Positions 44,193-55,338 of a stretch of DNA of 64,000 nucleotides are shown in pieces (position 1 is the first letter of the stretch; each line of letters starts with the position of its first letter). The position numbers were made by a program, and so were the translations under genes. The stretch is taken from the NCBI RefSeq assembly GCF_052857255.1, contig NC_135497.1:183806204-183870203 (forward strand), read 5' to 3'. Source of the DNA: Amblyomma americanum (taxonomy: Eukaryota; Arthropoda; Arachnida; Ixodida; Ixodidae). The notes below the pieces were generated by a model that saw only the letters and a list, made by a program, of their open reading frames with translations, had not been told where the DNA came from and did no database searches.

Positions 44193-44512
44193 ACCCGCCG
44201 CGGTGGCTCAGTGGTTAGGGCGCTCGACTACTGATCCGGAGTTCCCGGGTTCGAACCCGACCGCGGCGGCTGCGTTTTTATGGAGGAAAAACGCTAAGGC
44301 GCCCGTGTGCTGTGCGATGTCAGTGGACGTTAAAGATCCCCAGGTGGTCGAAATTATTTCGGAGCCCTCCACTACGGCACCTCTCCCTTTCTTCTTTCAC
44401 TCCCTCCTTCATCCCTTCCCTTACGGCGCGGTTCAGGTGTCCAAGGATATGCGAGACAGATACTGCGCCATTTCCTTTCCCTCAAAACCAATTTATTACT
44501 ATTATTTATTAA
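44193..44512 (+). mobile_element. SINE family B, full length
   Basis: Head GCCGCGGTGGCTCAGTGG (A box) and GGTTCGAACCCGAC (B box), body GTTAAAGATCCCCAGGTGG, 3' part GCGCGGTTCAGGTGTC, and a tail of ATTACTATTATT. ATGCCA occurs at both ends (about 44185 and 44515), a weak short target duplication. It sits directly behind the hAT pseudogene. Confidence 0.93.
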
Positions 44513-45149
44513 AGATGCCATTTTAAAAGAGGGCTGTTTGCGCTATACGTGAATAGTTCCAATAAATTCGTTGTGTCGCCTCCCAGCCGCCACGTTGCCA
44601 ATGAAACGCTGAGCAGTGTAAGATATACAAATCTTCGTTGTTCGTCTCTTGTTTGTTCATGTGATATTTAGCGTGCTTATAAAGAACTGTATGCTTGTTG
44701 TTTTTGATAGTGCCACGTTTATTTGGTGTCGTCCTTGCATGTCTTACCTTTAACGAAAACATTTTGAAATAAAGTTGGTAATTTTCATCTGTATTCTAGT
44801 GCATTTTATGGTGTTTGTATTGCCTTAAGTATAGTATATATCTATTGCATATTTATAGAGTAACGTGTATGACGATTACTGCAGTCTGATACTGAATTTT
44901 AATAAAGAATGTTTTGGATACAACCATGCGTCTCCTCACTGGATTACACTTAGTGATGCAAACAAAGCCTAGCTTCAGAAGGATCGATATCTGAGCTGTG
45001 TTGTCTTTTCTACGTTCTTGTCCGTCTTGAGTGCACTAAACTTTTCCTTAAAGCCTAGCTTTTACTGAAAACAGAATGCAGATTAATCGCAAACTGAACA
45101 TGTGTGTTGGTGTTTACAACAGCACGCGTTTCAAGCAAGGTTGGTTGGT
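44513..45149. other. No gene seen
   Basis: AT-rich, with several AATAAA-like motifs but no coding signature. Confidence 0.4.
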
Positions 45150-45290
45150 TGGTTTTTTCGGGAAAGGAAATGGCGCAGTATTTGTCTCACATATTGGCGG
45201 ACACCTGAACCGCGCCGTAAGGGATGGGATGAAAGAGGGAGCGAAAGTAGAAAGGGAGAAAGGGGTGCCGTAGTGCAGGGCTCCGAAAAA
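45150..45290 (-). mobile_element. SINE family B 3' fragment
   Basis: Minus orientation: GGCGCAGTATTTGTCTCACA and GGACACCTGAACCGCGCCGT are the complement of the family B 3' part; the copy ends near GGCTCCGAAAAATCG. Head missing. Confidence 0.85.
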
Positions 45291-45334
45291 TCGCGTTTCA
45301 AGCAAGTTTTATTGTTTCCCTTATAATAATAATC

Positions 45335-45530
45335 TTAATAATAATAATAATAATAACGTTGATCGCACTTCGTTCTTTTTAATTTCGTGGAATTAAAATG
45401 AAACATGGCATGTTTCCAGTAGCGTAGCAGACATGGGGGAGGGGGGGGGGGGTCAGTATAGGGAAAGGGGGCCTGCATGCGCATTAGCCCAGGGCCTCCA
45501 TTTTTCTTAATCCGGCCCTGCATGGCGATG
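45335..45530. repeat. ATT microsatellite and poly-G-containing repeat
   Basis: Repeated AATAAT (about 45325-45355) is followed by about 50 bp of ordinary sequence and then AGCGTAGCAGACATGGGGGA with a G run at 45432-45452 and GCCCAGGGCCTCC. No coding capacity. Confidence 0.55.
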
Positions 45531-45810
45531 CGCCTTTGGGCGCTTCATCGCTTTTGCCCGCCACCGAAACGCTGTGTCCGGCTGTGCACGGCGCGCATAG
45601 CAATTCGCGACTAGTGGTGGTTGAAAAAAATATAACAAAACGCTTGCTTACTGACCAATCAAGTTTCAAACCACGAAACACATCTCTCCTTCGCTCTAGA
45701 CGCCTGTGAACAACGAAACAATGATATGCTTTTACATAGTTATGACCACTCGTTTACGCACACGCACGCAGTTCGTCAACAATCCTGCACGCATCGTGAC
45801 CCCTTGGGGC

Positions 45811-45990
45811 GCCGTAGTGGAAGGCTATAGGTAAATCTCGACCACCTGGGGTTCTTTAACGTGCACTACATCGCATAGTATACGGGCGTTTTTGTATTTC
45901 TCCTCCATCTGAGTGCGACCGACGCGGCTGAGGTTCGACCCCGCGAGGCTCCATGACCGAATGCTATAGCCACTGAGTCATTGCAGGGGA
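45811..45990 (-). mobile_element. SINE family A, diverged copy
   Basis: Minus orientation. GACCACCTGGGGTTCTTTAA and CATCGCATAGTATACGGGCG are clear; the B box is degenerate (GAGGTTCGACCCC) and the end reads GCCACTGAGTCATTGCAGG. More diverged than most copies, so probably older. Confidence 0.8.
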
Positions 45991-47288
45991 TAGTTACTGA
46001 AAAAAAAAAAGCCCTTCGCTAAAGTAGTCCTCTATGCAGTCGAATAGGCGTGCCATGGACGCTGGTGCGCGGCTATCAAATCAACCCTCGAGAAAGCGCC
46101 AGTCATGCTCACCATGAAATACGTAGGCACTGCGACACCTGCTGCCAACGAAATGGTACCTTCAGAAGAGTATACAGTTGAAAAAGAACGCTATATAAAA
46201 GACGCAGGGCCAGGAAAAGCTATTTCTCCCAACCGTCTCGGAGCCTGCTACGGTGGATAAGAGCACGTAGGAAAAGTACAATTGCTTTCTGTCAGCGAAA
46301 TTAGATTACAGAAAGACGCGTACGAAAATGCTCGGAACAATGCTTCGTTCATCTGGCGAAACTCCCCAAAACGAGTACAGCGCCGCAAGGCTTAAAGCTA
46401 TAAAAATAGATGAAGACAGGTAAGGTGACGGGTTACCGTATAGCAACCCGCGCTAAGCAGTCGATATCAGAGCGCCAGTCAGCGGTTGGCGGCGTTTGGC
46501 GTCCGAGCGGAAAAACTAAAAACAAGCACGCCCACCAGCGCGAAAGAACAGACTCGGTGAATAATCAACTCGCGCAACGCTTGACCCTTTCCTTCAAGGC
46601 CGCCTCTGCCACGGCCGAAGTTCAAACGAGCAAAACAAACGCGGCACACGGTGTCTACCAGAAGGCACCTGGCAGCAGTAAGGTTGCCTAATTCAGACTT
46701 CGGTTTCCCTCGCTGCTCTCGAATGAGGCACGGCGAGCGGCTATGCGGTGCTATGTGGTAATGCGTAGGCCTACGTCGGCGCTTCCAGTAGGGCGAAAAG
46801 AAAACCCACTTACCAAGAGGCCTAAGGGATAGCACCCTACTCGCAGAGGGTCAGTTCCAACGGTTCCGCTGCTCGCGGAAGGTCAAGCCCGAGAGTGCCG
46901 GCGTTCACTCAAGGTCAGCCCGAGAGGCCCGGTGCTCGTGTGGATAGCTGTCCAAGTAGACCGATCTCGCAGTGCTGTCCCCTCGCGGCAGCAGGCCAGC
47001 TCCGACTGAGCTGCAGGGTCCGGCTGCGTGCACGCGAGCCCGAACGCGCATATGGAACGCGCATTGTGCTCTTCCTCCTTGATTCACAGTGGCGCCCTCT
47101 AGGTGGCGTACGCAGCTGTGCAGTGTGACCTGCACTTTTTCCCGTCGCACGCAGTGAAGCGCAAGGGCCTCCCACTTGCGTTTTTTCCGTTGTTCATTTT
47201 TACATCTTATACTAAACCGAAAAGTAGGAAGACAAAATGAAGGGGCATTTTGACGGACACTTTTTTTTTTCTTTTCTCGAAAAAAAAA
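45991..47288. other. No recognised gene; CpG-rich part 46840-47160
   Basis: A 93-codon plus-strand frame (46410-46691) has no domain. The CpG-rich part with repeated GGTCA(G/A)xCCCGAGAG phrases (46875-46930) could be a promoter, an LTR or a transcript 5' end; I cannot decide. Confidence 0.35.
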
Positions 47289-47522
47289 AATGGCTTATGA
47301 AGGTTTGACGTCCTAAAACGACTCTGGCTAGGTGGGACGCGGTAGTGAAAGGCTTCGGAATTTTTGCCCTCCTGAGGTTGTTTAATGTGCACTGACATCG
47401 CACAGCACACGGGTCTCTAGAATTTCTCCTCCATTGGAATGCGACCGGCGTGGCCGGGATCGAACCCGCGTCTTTCGGATCAGCAGCCGAGCGCTATAAC
47501 CACTTAGCCACGGCGGCGGCTC
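47289..47522 (-). mobile_element. SINE family A copy
   Basis: Minus orientation: TTGACGTCCTAAAACGACTC tail, CATCGCACAGCACACGGGTC body, GGGATCGAACCCGCGTCTTT complement of the B box, ending CCACGGCGGCGG. Moderately diverged. Confidence 0.9.
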
Positions 47523-47794
47523 TCGGAAAAGAAATTGCGACCTGACTCGTGCACAGCCTTTCCGTTGTTTTGCAACGGAGAGGATATAGACCTCCTTCAT
47601 GTTTGCAAACAAACGAGGTGGCGCTCCAGTCGCTAGCGGGCTCGCTGTAGGCAAAAGGCCAGGGAGTGGCGTCGCGGAAAGGCGTTGAGCGCGGGGTATC
47701 AGTGCTTATAGGCGCGTTGTCAGTTTCTGCGAATCACAGCAATGGTTGATGCTTTCAACTTAGTAATTTCTCGAAGTACACGAGATTACACACA

Positions 47795-48000
47795 AGGCGC
47801 CCGTGTGCTGTGCGATTTCAGTCCACGTTAAAGATCCCCAGGTGGTCGAAATTATTCCGGAGCCCTCCACTACGGCACCTCTCTCTTCCTTTCTTCTTTC
47901 ACTCCCTCCTTTACCCTTCCCTTACGGCGCGGTTCAGGTGCCCAACGATATATGAGACAGATACTGCGCCATTTCCTTTCCCCACAAAAACCAATTATTA
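47795..48000 (+). mobile_element. SINE family B, 5' truncated
   Basis: Starts AAGGCGCCCGTGTGCTGTGC without the tRNA-like head; 3' part and ATTATTATT tail present. Confidence 0.88.
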
Positions 48001-48089
48001 TTATGTTCCATGGACTCCTTGGCAGCGCTGCAACGTGCTGTCGCGTCTCACTCTTAAAGACGAAGCTTAAGCGTCCTCCAAATTTTTCT

Positions 48090-48185
48090 TCTCTAATTCC
48101 CTCCTTTATTCCTTCCCTTACAGCGCGGTTCAGGTGCTTGCCGATATGTGAGGCAGACACTGCGCCATTTCTTTTCCACAAAAAC
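48090..48185 (+). mobile_element. SINE family B 3' fragment
   Basis: Only the end of the family B body (CTTCCCTTACAGCGCGGTTC, then CACTGCGCCATTTCTTTTCC). Confidence 0.8.
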
Positions 48186-48202
48186 GAATTTTTCCTTACC
48201 GC

Positions 48203-48485
48203 CGACTACTGATCCGGCTACTGATCCGAAGTTCCCGGGTTTGAACCCGACCACGGCGGCTGCGTTTCGATGGAGTCCAACAGGTAAGGAGACGTGTGCT
48301 GTGTGAAGTCAGTCCACGTTATAGATCCCAAGGTGGTCGAAATAATTCCGGAGCCCACCATTACGGCACCTCTTTCTTATTTTATTTTCGTATTCCGTCC
48401 TTTTATCCCTTCCCTTACGGCGTGGTTCAGGTTTCCGCCGACATATGAGACATAATGTGCCATTTTCTTTCCCCAAAAACGAATT
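48203..48485 (+). mobile_element. SINE family B, diverged copy
   Basis: Begins within the tRNA-like head (CTACTGATCCGAAGTTCCCG, GGTTTGAACCCGACC), with altered body and 3' part (CGGCGTGGTTCAGGTTTCCG). No ATT tail; it abuts LINE sequence directly. Confidence 0.85.
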
Positions 48486-49140
48486 TTCCTGCTGTGCGAC
48501 TCCCGCGGCGCCCTCAGCCGCCGGCAATCCAACGGCCTCGGTACGCCAATAGTGCGGGACATTTGCTCGCGCATCGAGCGCCTCGCGTGTAGAGGATGCG
48601 CCGTGCGTGCACAGTGGGGGCCCGGACACTGCGGCATCGCCGGCAACGAAGAAGCTGACGACCTACGACCGCCGCACATCAACTACCTCTTCGCGACCTG
48701 CCCCTTGCGCAGGAGGATGTCCGTGCGGTCATCCAGGACCATCTCCGAAAGCAGCACCCCGGTCCACGCATCGCAGCAGGTGAGCGCATCGACAAGCGTC
48801 ACCGGATGTCGCGCGCTCACGCCGTCGCAACGTGTAATGATCCTCTGCGCGCATTGGCTGTGTGTGGCCCGGGGAACGACGGGAGCGTCACGGAATCGCG
48901 ACCAGTGACGTGTGTCACGGATGCGGTGCAGTGGAAACACTACAGTACCTGCTCCTTCACTGTGCCGCGTTCACCGATGCTCGTCACAATATACTTGCGG
49001 CCTATAGGGCGCTGGGCATACTACCAGACTCCCTCAAGACGCATTGTGGCCGCGGGACAGTGCGCGCACCCGTGAGCGAACCTTGGAGTGCCTCTGTGTA
49101 TTCCTCGAAGAGACGGGCTTGACGTCTCGCCTGTTCTCCA
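48486..49140 (+). pseudogene. I/R1-like LINE 3' end: RNase H tail and C-terminal zinc finger
   Basis: Plus strand: LLCDSRGALSRRQSNGLG has the RNase H Asp-Ser; VRAQWGPGHCGIAGNEEADD is the conserved RNase H end (GxxGNExAD). After frameshifts, CHGCGAVETLQYLLLHCAAF is the CxxC-H-C zinc finger closing many I-clade LINE proteins, followed by DARHNILAAYRALGILPDSL. The element ends near 49140 just before an AGC microsatellite. Confidence 0.9.
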
Positions 49141-49159
49141 CCAGGTAGTTACACGCAAC

Positions 49160-49225
49160 AGCAGCAGCAGCGACGGCGGCGGCAGCAGCAGCAGCAGCAG
49201 CAGCAGGAGCAGGAGCAGCAGCAGC
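49160..49225 (+). repeat. (AGC)n microsatellite with interruptions
   Basis: CAGCAGCAG units interrupted by GACGGCGGCGG and AGGAGCAGG. It directly follows a LINE 3' end, so it may have grown from its tail. Confidence 0.93.
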
Positions 49226-49299
49226 GTGACCTATACACTGGCCGAGGTTGACCAGTTTCGCGTAATTCCTGGAGAGCCGTGCTACGCAAGCGCGTGGAT

Positions 49300-49792
49300 T
49301 TTGGGGAAAGGAAACGGCGCAGTATCTTCCTCACATATCTCGGCGGACACCGGATCCGCGGCGCAAGGAAAGGGATAAAGAAGGGCGTGAATGAAGAAAG
49401 GGAGAATGAGGAGCCGAAGTGGAGGGCGTATATATCGGTGGACACCCGAACCGCGGCGCAAGGGAAGGGATAAAGGAGGGCGTGAAAGAAGAAAGGGGGA
49501 ATGAGGAGCCGAAGTGGAGGGCGTATATCTCGGTGGACACCCGAACCGCGGCGCAAGGGAAGGGATAAAGGAGGGCGTGAAAGAAGAAAGGAAGAATGAG
49601 GAGCCGTAGTGGAGGGCTCGGGAATAATTTCGACCACCTTGGGGTCTTTAACATGCACTGACATCGCACAGCACACGGGCACCTTTGCGTTTCAATGGAG
49701 GTGAAACGCAGCCGCCACGGTCGGATTCGAACCCGGGAACTCCGTCCGGATCAGTAGCCGAGCGCCCTAACCACTAAGTCACCGCGGCGGGT
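49300..49792 (-). mobile_element. SINE family B with internally amplified 95-bp unit
   Basis: Minus orientation: 3' part at the left, head at the right (complement of GCTCAGTGG-type A box near 49780 and GGATTCGAACCCGGG). Between them a 95-bp segment recurs. Confidence 0.92.
49341..49615 (-). repeat. 95-bp tandem repeat within the SINE (about 3 copies)
   Basis: CGG(C/T)GGACAC starts units at 49341, 49436 and 49531, a constant period of 95. Each includes GCGGCGCAAGG, GGGATAAAG and GAGGAGCCG. It is an expansion of the SINE 3' part. Confidence 0.95.
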
Positions 49793-50970
49793 ATTGTGAG
49801 ACAAACAAATTATAATAAAAAGCAACAGGAGGCCAGGGTGCAGGAATTAGCGTAACCTCGGTCCTGATACAATTAAGTCTGACGCAGCGTCGGGAGTCAC
49901 TTGATAGCGCCTCTCAGTTTGTGCGCATGCGCAGAGGTATCAGGGGGTATACATATAGCGGGGCGTTTGCCATGATGTGGTATAGCCATGGAGAAGGAGA
50001 GCGAAAATGCTGCTCAGCTGCAATTGATGCTCTGCAGCTCAGCGTAGCTCACGCTACGTATATCCTGGCATAGCCAAGCTAATCCACTGCAAAGTTTTTC
50101 CTTGCTTAACAGCCCAATTCCCCAACAAACGGCCGTCAGCCTCCCTTTATAAATAAACAGCTTATTCATTCATTCATTAAAAGGGTTGGTCTCAGGAACC
50201 TTCGCCCCTCTTAAACATGACAATAGAACAAAGAACGACTATTGCTGCCAAACCGCGCAGTGGCACAGGGACTCAGCTGGGTCTAAAACTCACTGGCTGA
50301 ATAAATAAAGTTTTTCTGTCAGTCTGTAAGGGCCGCAAACAGTATTTATGCAATGAATTACCCACGACACAGTGTTTAAATAGATCAAGTAGATACTCGC
50401 CTCATACCTTCATGCACTACTGCCGAACGGTCGTACAAGCACTGGTTGATCTTAAGCTTTCGCTTCTAGAACTGCACACAATCAGTGAGATGTCAGCGCA
50501 CACTCCATAGTCTTCAATTATTGCGCCCCTTCCGAAATTCTTTTAACCCAATCTTATTTTATCAGAGTAGCCTGACGGGTAAGCTTACTTTCTGTCTGCA
50601 TTCGCTACCTTATTCATCACTGCTTTCATGGCACCGGTGAGTGGTCCACCCAGTGTGGGGCAGTTGCGCGTTTCCTTCCCTTATAAAAACGAACGCAGTC
50701 ATTGTCGTTTGAAGGCGGGCGTGCACTTGTACGAGCCTGCACGGTAGCAAGGGAGTAAGTAGCTCAAGAGCACTGCAAGATAACAAAAAAATATACATTT
50801 GTTTCAGGGAAAGAAAAAACGCAGTAATTTTCTCACTCCCGCAGTACACTACATTCGATTATGTTGTTGTTTTTTTTTGAGCAAATGAAAGGTGCCGTAA
50901 CTGCCTCGTTTATCGGTGGGCCCCTCAACCGCGTCCTGAGGGAAACTCTTCTCTACTTTGCGTTTCTACC
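49793..50970. other. No gene seen
   Basis: Includes AATAAATAAACAGC and CATTCATTCATT short repeats near 50150-50180, perhaps tails of lost retroposons. No domains. Confidence 0.45.
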
Positions 50971-51262
50971 CGCCGCGGTGGCTCAGTGGTTAGCACCCTC
51001 GGCTACTGATCCGGAGTTCTCGGGTGCGAACCCGACCGCGGCGGCTGCTTTTTTATGGAGGCAAAAACGCTAAGGAGCCCGTGTGCTGTACGATGTCAGT
51101 GCATGTTAAAGATCCCCTGATGGTCGAAATTATTCCGAAGCCCTCCACTACGGCACCTCTTTCTTCCCTTCTTCATTCACTCCCTCCTTCATCTCTTACG
51201 GCGCTGTTCAGGTGTGCAACGATCTGAGACAGATACTGCGCCAATTCGTTTCCCCCGAAACC
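50971..51262 (+). mobile_element. SINE family B, full length, followed by a long ATT array
   Basis: Head CCGCCGCGGTGGCTCAGTGG and GGGTGCGAACCCGACC, body and 3' part complete, and then the tail expands into the microsatellite at 51268. Confidence 0.93.
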
Positions 51263-51263
51263 A

Positions 51264-51267
<4 letters not shown>

Positions 51268-51356
<89 letters not shown>

Positions 51357-51365
51357 TTATATTAA

Positions 51366-51461
<96 letters not shown>
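51268..51461 (+). repeat. (ATT)n microsatellite, about 190 bp
   Basis: Nearly pure TTA repeats with one short interruption (TTTTATATTAATA near 51355). It is the tail of the SINE on its left. Open frames of poly-Leu, poly-Tyr and poly-Ile here are artefacts. Confidence 0.98.
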
Positions 51462-51462
<1 letters not shown>

Positions 51463-51961
51463 GTTGAGGGCCCCCGGAATAATTTCAACACAGCACTCGG
51501 GACCATACTCCAGGAATGTGCTCGAATAGCAGTCAAAATCAAATCAAGCTTGAAATATTAGGCGTCCTGAACGCGCCCCCATACGACCTGGGGGTATACA
51601 AAGGACACCAGAAAAGGCACCTCCCTGTTGGCAGCAGTGGACAGGGAAGGCCTCAGGCTAGCCACGGACTTTACGACACCTACCAGAATCGGCAACAGCG
51701 TATGCAGACACCAGTCCCGATCTATCTTTTACAAAGAACGCTACTAACGTCACATGGACAAACCTCGGTGAGACCCTAGGGGAGTGATCCATTACATCCT
51801 GAGTACAGCAATCTCCGCTCCCAAGCACAGACGTTTCATTGCAGATTCGAAGATCACTAATTGGAAAGCATTTTGTAAATTCCCCCAACTTGAAGGAAGG
51901 ATCACGAGTAAAAGAGTGGGCACGACACATACAAGATACTCATGTTTCCGCTACTCAAACC

Positions 51962-52209
51962 GGGTTCGAACCCGACCGCGGCGGCTGCGTTTTTATGGAG
52001 AAAAAACGCTAAGGCGCCGTGTGCTGTGCGATGTCAGTGCACGTTAAAGATCCCCAGGTGGTCGAAATTATTCCGGAGCCCTCCACTACGGCACCTCTTC
52101 TTCCTTTCTTCTTTCACTCCCTCCTTTATCCCTTCCCTTACGGGCGCGGTTCAGGTGTCCAACGATATATGAGACAGATACTGCGCCATTTCCTTTCCCC
52201 CCAAAACCA

Positions 52210-52277
<68 letters not shown>
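51962..52277 (+). mobile_element. SINE family B, 5' truncated, inserted in a LINE, with ATT tail
   Basis: Flanked by tactcaaacc at 51952-51961 and 52278-52287, a 10-bp target duplication. It starts within the head at GGGTTCGAACCCGACC (B box) and ends in about 65 bp of ATT repeats (52210-52276). Confidence 0.95.
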
Positions 52278-52278
<1 letters not shown>

Positions 52279-52529
52279 ACTCAAACCATAAATCGCAATG
52301 CCGCCACTCCGGAAATTGATCGACATCTTCTACAGCTGTGGGAGACGAGAAAGAAAGTCATAAGACGTTGGAAACAGCAGAGACTCAATAAACAACTCCG
52401 CCTGCGCATTGCTTCCACCACGAAGGAAGCTCAGCAATATTCCATCCAACTTGCCCAACATAATTGGGTACAGTTCGAATTCTGTGCCGCCTTGAAAGGA
52501 ACCCTCAGTACTGCTCAAACCTGGTCCAT

Positions 52530-52786
52530 TTGGACCCCAGATATTAAACTTATTTTTGGAAATATGGCGGAGTGCTTGAAGCTTGCTTCACCCCTGCCAC
52601 AGGTTGGTCCAGTATTGCACTGCCTCGGGGATCGGCCTGGGACATTATAGCGCGCTTCTTTTCTATCCTATCTTTCAACTGTCCTACTTTCAGCACGTCG
52701 TAGCAATTGTGGCTCAGCTTGAGCCAGTGGGCAGGCCTTTGCACTTCTCTTTTCATTCTTCCTGACAACAACAGCAAGCAAGCAAG
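52530..52786 (+). mobile_element. Retroposed fragment with (CAAG)n tail in the LINE
   Basis: Flanked by caaacctggtccat at 52516-52529 and 52787-52800, a 14-bp target duplication, and ending in CAGCAAGCAAGCAAGC. The 257-bp body is not one of the two SINE families and is probably the 3' end of another LINE or a SINE. Confidence 0.9.
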
Positions 52787-53191
52787 CAAACCTGGTCCAT
52801 CCTCCGCAGTCTCATTGAACCTGACAAAGCCAAATCGGCCACAAATCGTACACTCTAAACAATAGTTCAACAATTCAATCGGACCGACAAGGAATTCACG
52901 GACGTTTTGCGGTCGCGTTACATTGCCGGCCCTCCAATACCACCTTGTCCAACCACCTACAACGACCTTCCAAACCCCACGCTTGATGCCCCAATAACAA
53001 TAGCCGAGGTACAACCCGCAGCCCATGCATCGCCGCGAAACACCGCTCCTGGAGCGGATAAAATCACAAACGTTATTCTTCGTAACCTCAGTCATGCGCA
53101 TATCCTAAGTCATCACTGACTACTTTAATGATAAACTCTGGTAGAAGGGTATTGTACCTCAGGATTTACGTCATGCCAAAATTATCCCGAC

Positions 53192-53958
53192 GAGCGGCGA
53201 GCGGCACTGTCGTGCGGCTTGCCTCGCCAATAGGTCCTATGCGCAGGCACCGCATGAAAGCACATCTTCGCACGCACATCGCGTACGTATGTCGCCGTAG
53301 CTAGCATCAGGTACAATAAGTTTTGAAATTCTGAAGTTTATAGAATGTCATACCAACTATAGTGCCCCACAACACTCTGCCAGTTCCCACTAAGTTCACT
53401 CCTTACACTACTGCAATACGGGGTTGTTGGTCGTGCTGGCGTCGTCGTCGCTCTAGCTTGACAGACCAGTGCATCAGCGACGGCATCTGCACATCGACCA
53501 GCCAACCTACCGTCGATCGCCGTCGCATCGGCCTAGTGTAACCGGACCCTACCTATACCGAAGGATAACTGCGTTACTGTTATTAACGCTTTTGCGGCAC
53601 CAGTCACTCACATATAAGGAAAGACTGCTACTTCGATCGCCTGTGGAAGTAGGACAAGAGACCTCGCTGCGCACATTGCAGCAACGAGAGCAGACGACGT
53701 TGATCTGCGTATGCTGGTGTATGCCCTATATATGGTGTATGGTGTGTATATAGTGAGAATGTGTTTAAAGTGGGACCGTCAACATGCGCGGCGTGGGACG
53801 AACAAAATGATAAAAAAATCGGTAATTACTGCCACTACTACTGCCAGAAACTCTGCCTGAAAAATATGGTTGAAATCCGGAAGGCGCATGTTATGTCGTT
53901 ATAATTGTGTTAGTTGCGTCAGGTTTAAAGATGTGGCGGCACGAAGCCGCGAGTGACA
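53192..53958. other. No gene seen
   Basis: No recognised domain. A TATATATGG phrase lies near 53730. Confidence 0.4.
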
Positions 53959-53995
53959 GATGGATGGATGGATGGATGGATGGATGGATGGATGA
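53959..53995 (+). repeat. (ATGG)n microsatellite
   Basis: Nine consecutive GATG/ATGG tetramers. Confidence 0.97.
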
Positions 53996-54163
53996 ATACG
54001 GCTGAACCCTTGGCACTGACTGCTGCAAGCAAGTCAAAATAACGCAAGCCTTATTTCAACCCATGACGTCAAATCCGGTTTGAAGCAAAGACGTCACGTC
54101 TGGCAAATTTTTTGCTGTTTGAGCCATGTTTGAGCCGAGCCGAGCATTGCTTTCAGTAGCATT

Positions 54164-54202
54164 ATGGCCGGTCGACGGAAAGTGCGCGCGATCGTGTTGC
54201 AC
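54164..54202 (+). CDS. Candidate first coding exon (MAGRRKVRAIVLH)
   Basis: ATG in a fair context (gtagcattATGGCC) opens 13 codons of a basic peptide up to a consensus donor (GTGAGTAATTT) at 54203. Two CRE-like motifs (ATGACGTCAA near 54063, AGACGTCACG near 54089) lie 60-100 bp upstream, as in a promoter. A plausible acceptor (tttatttcag) occurs at 54780-54789 but the joined frame could not be confirmed. Confidence 0.22.
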
Positions 54203-55222
54203 GTGAGTAATTTGTTCTTGCTATCTTTTGGTATGCACATACTGAGTGATTGCCCGTTATCTGACACTCAGCATTCCGTTGTCAACTTCCTTGCGCCCGA
54301 ATATTTTGTGTTAGCAGATAAACCAGGACTAGCGCTGAGCCCGCTTGCCCGGCAGTGGACCCAAAGGCTCGGAAGGAAAGACTCATCTGTTTTTTCGTAA
54401 GTTCTGCTCAAAAGCTCTGTGCAGTTCAACAGAAAAGAGCTTGCGCTGAGCGTGTTTTATACCTTTTGTCAATCCAGCCCAACGTAACTCATGGTCATGT
54501 AAAACACGCATAATTACCAGCTTTTGCGTGCTCCCGAAAAAGGCGGGAAACTTGACAACAGTCCAGTTGAACTCACCGTTTGTGCGATGAGTTTTGTACG
54601 CGGTCCGATTTTTTGTGGCCCCGCGGCTGGGAAAGTCTGTAGAGTGTTGAATTAATGCTGCCCTTTACAGTTGTGTTCTGCTGTTACTATTCGCTTTCTA
54701 AAACAGGTGCAAAAATTGCGGCGAGATAAGCGATTACGCTTTGGTGCCTACAGCGCGAAACATGTTCTTTTAAATTCATATTTATTTCAGGAAACTGGAC
54801 TTTAAAAACTGACTGGAAGTTTTGTGGTATGCACGGACCTTCCCGATTCCTGGTTCGAGTCCACAAATTGGACGTTAAATGCTGAGGCAGCAAAGGCTCT
54901 AAGGCGCCACAAGGTGAGCCCTCAACCTTCTGTGAGAATTTTAAAATGAGTGCTGTGGCACCTGCGCCGAGCATCGGTTTTACGTGGAGAGGTGCTTGGA
55001 CCTAGGTAGCCAACTAGAATGGAGCGCATGAGGCAGCTGGAGAAGCAAGCTTAATTTTAAAGGCTCTAAGCTTAAGACCTTTTTACAGCTAATGGTGTAA
55101 ATAGCCCTTAAAGAGATGAACATTGTGGGCAAAGTGCTTAATGTCCTTTGACTGTTTGGAAGCTTGTGAGGTGCATAAAGCTCATAAGGCACTGTTGCAG
55201 TGTATGACAGGTCATTGTGGTG
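54203..55222. other. No gene confirmed
   Basis: The 78-codon frame starting at 54164 runs through the putative donor to 54400. A strong acceptor-like tttatttcag at 54789 and a GTGAGC donor-like site at 54914 could bound an exon, but no frame gives a recognisable peptide. Confidence 0.3.
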
Positions 55223-55338
55223 ATATTAGAAGAAGACATAGTGCAGCGCAATGGGACAGAGAAAAGGAGCACACAGGATAAGCGCTTGTCCTGTGTGCTT
55301 TTCTCTGTCCCATTGTGCTGCGTTATGTCTTCTAATAT
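55223..55338. repeat. 116-bp near-perfect hairpin
   Basis: ATATTAGAAGAAGACATA at 55223 pairs with TATGTCTTCTAATAT ending at 55338; the inner part AGCACACAGGATAAGCGCTT-type closes at a self-complementary AAGCGCTT. Arms are about 55-58 bp with few mismatches and essentially no loop. The inner CACAGGA motif resembles the fold-backs at 670, 34042 and 39361. Confidence 0.92.

Larger units (their letters stand above)
51470..53191 (+). pseudogene. I-like LINE: endonuclease and RT N-terminal part, twice interrupted
   Basis: Endonuclease (51470-51951): a diverged GDFNAPH-type block reads VLNAPPYDLG; then AAVDREGLRLATDFTTPTRI, and GxxHYILSTAISAPKHRR, matching the SDHYxL end of AP-like endonucleases. 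After a SINE B insertion (51962-52277) the coding resumes: LWETRKKVIRRWKQQRLN, EAQQYSIQLAQHNWVQF; after a second insertion (52530-52786), SLIEPDKAKS, PTLDAPITIAEVQPAA, NTAPGADKITNVILRNLSHA (RT fingers), then KGIVPQDLRHAKIIP to 53191. The RT palm is missing. Frameshifts and stops throughout. Confidence 0.88.

Noticed and set aside
44200..44275. tRNA genes at SINE heads
   Set aside because: A and B boxes are present, but the sequence continues into the SINE body without a tRNA 3' end and the pattern repeats in all copies.
51212..51561. Open frames of poly-Tyr, poly-Leu, poly-Ile and poly-Asn
   Set aside because: They are translations of the ATT microsatellite.
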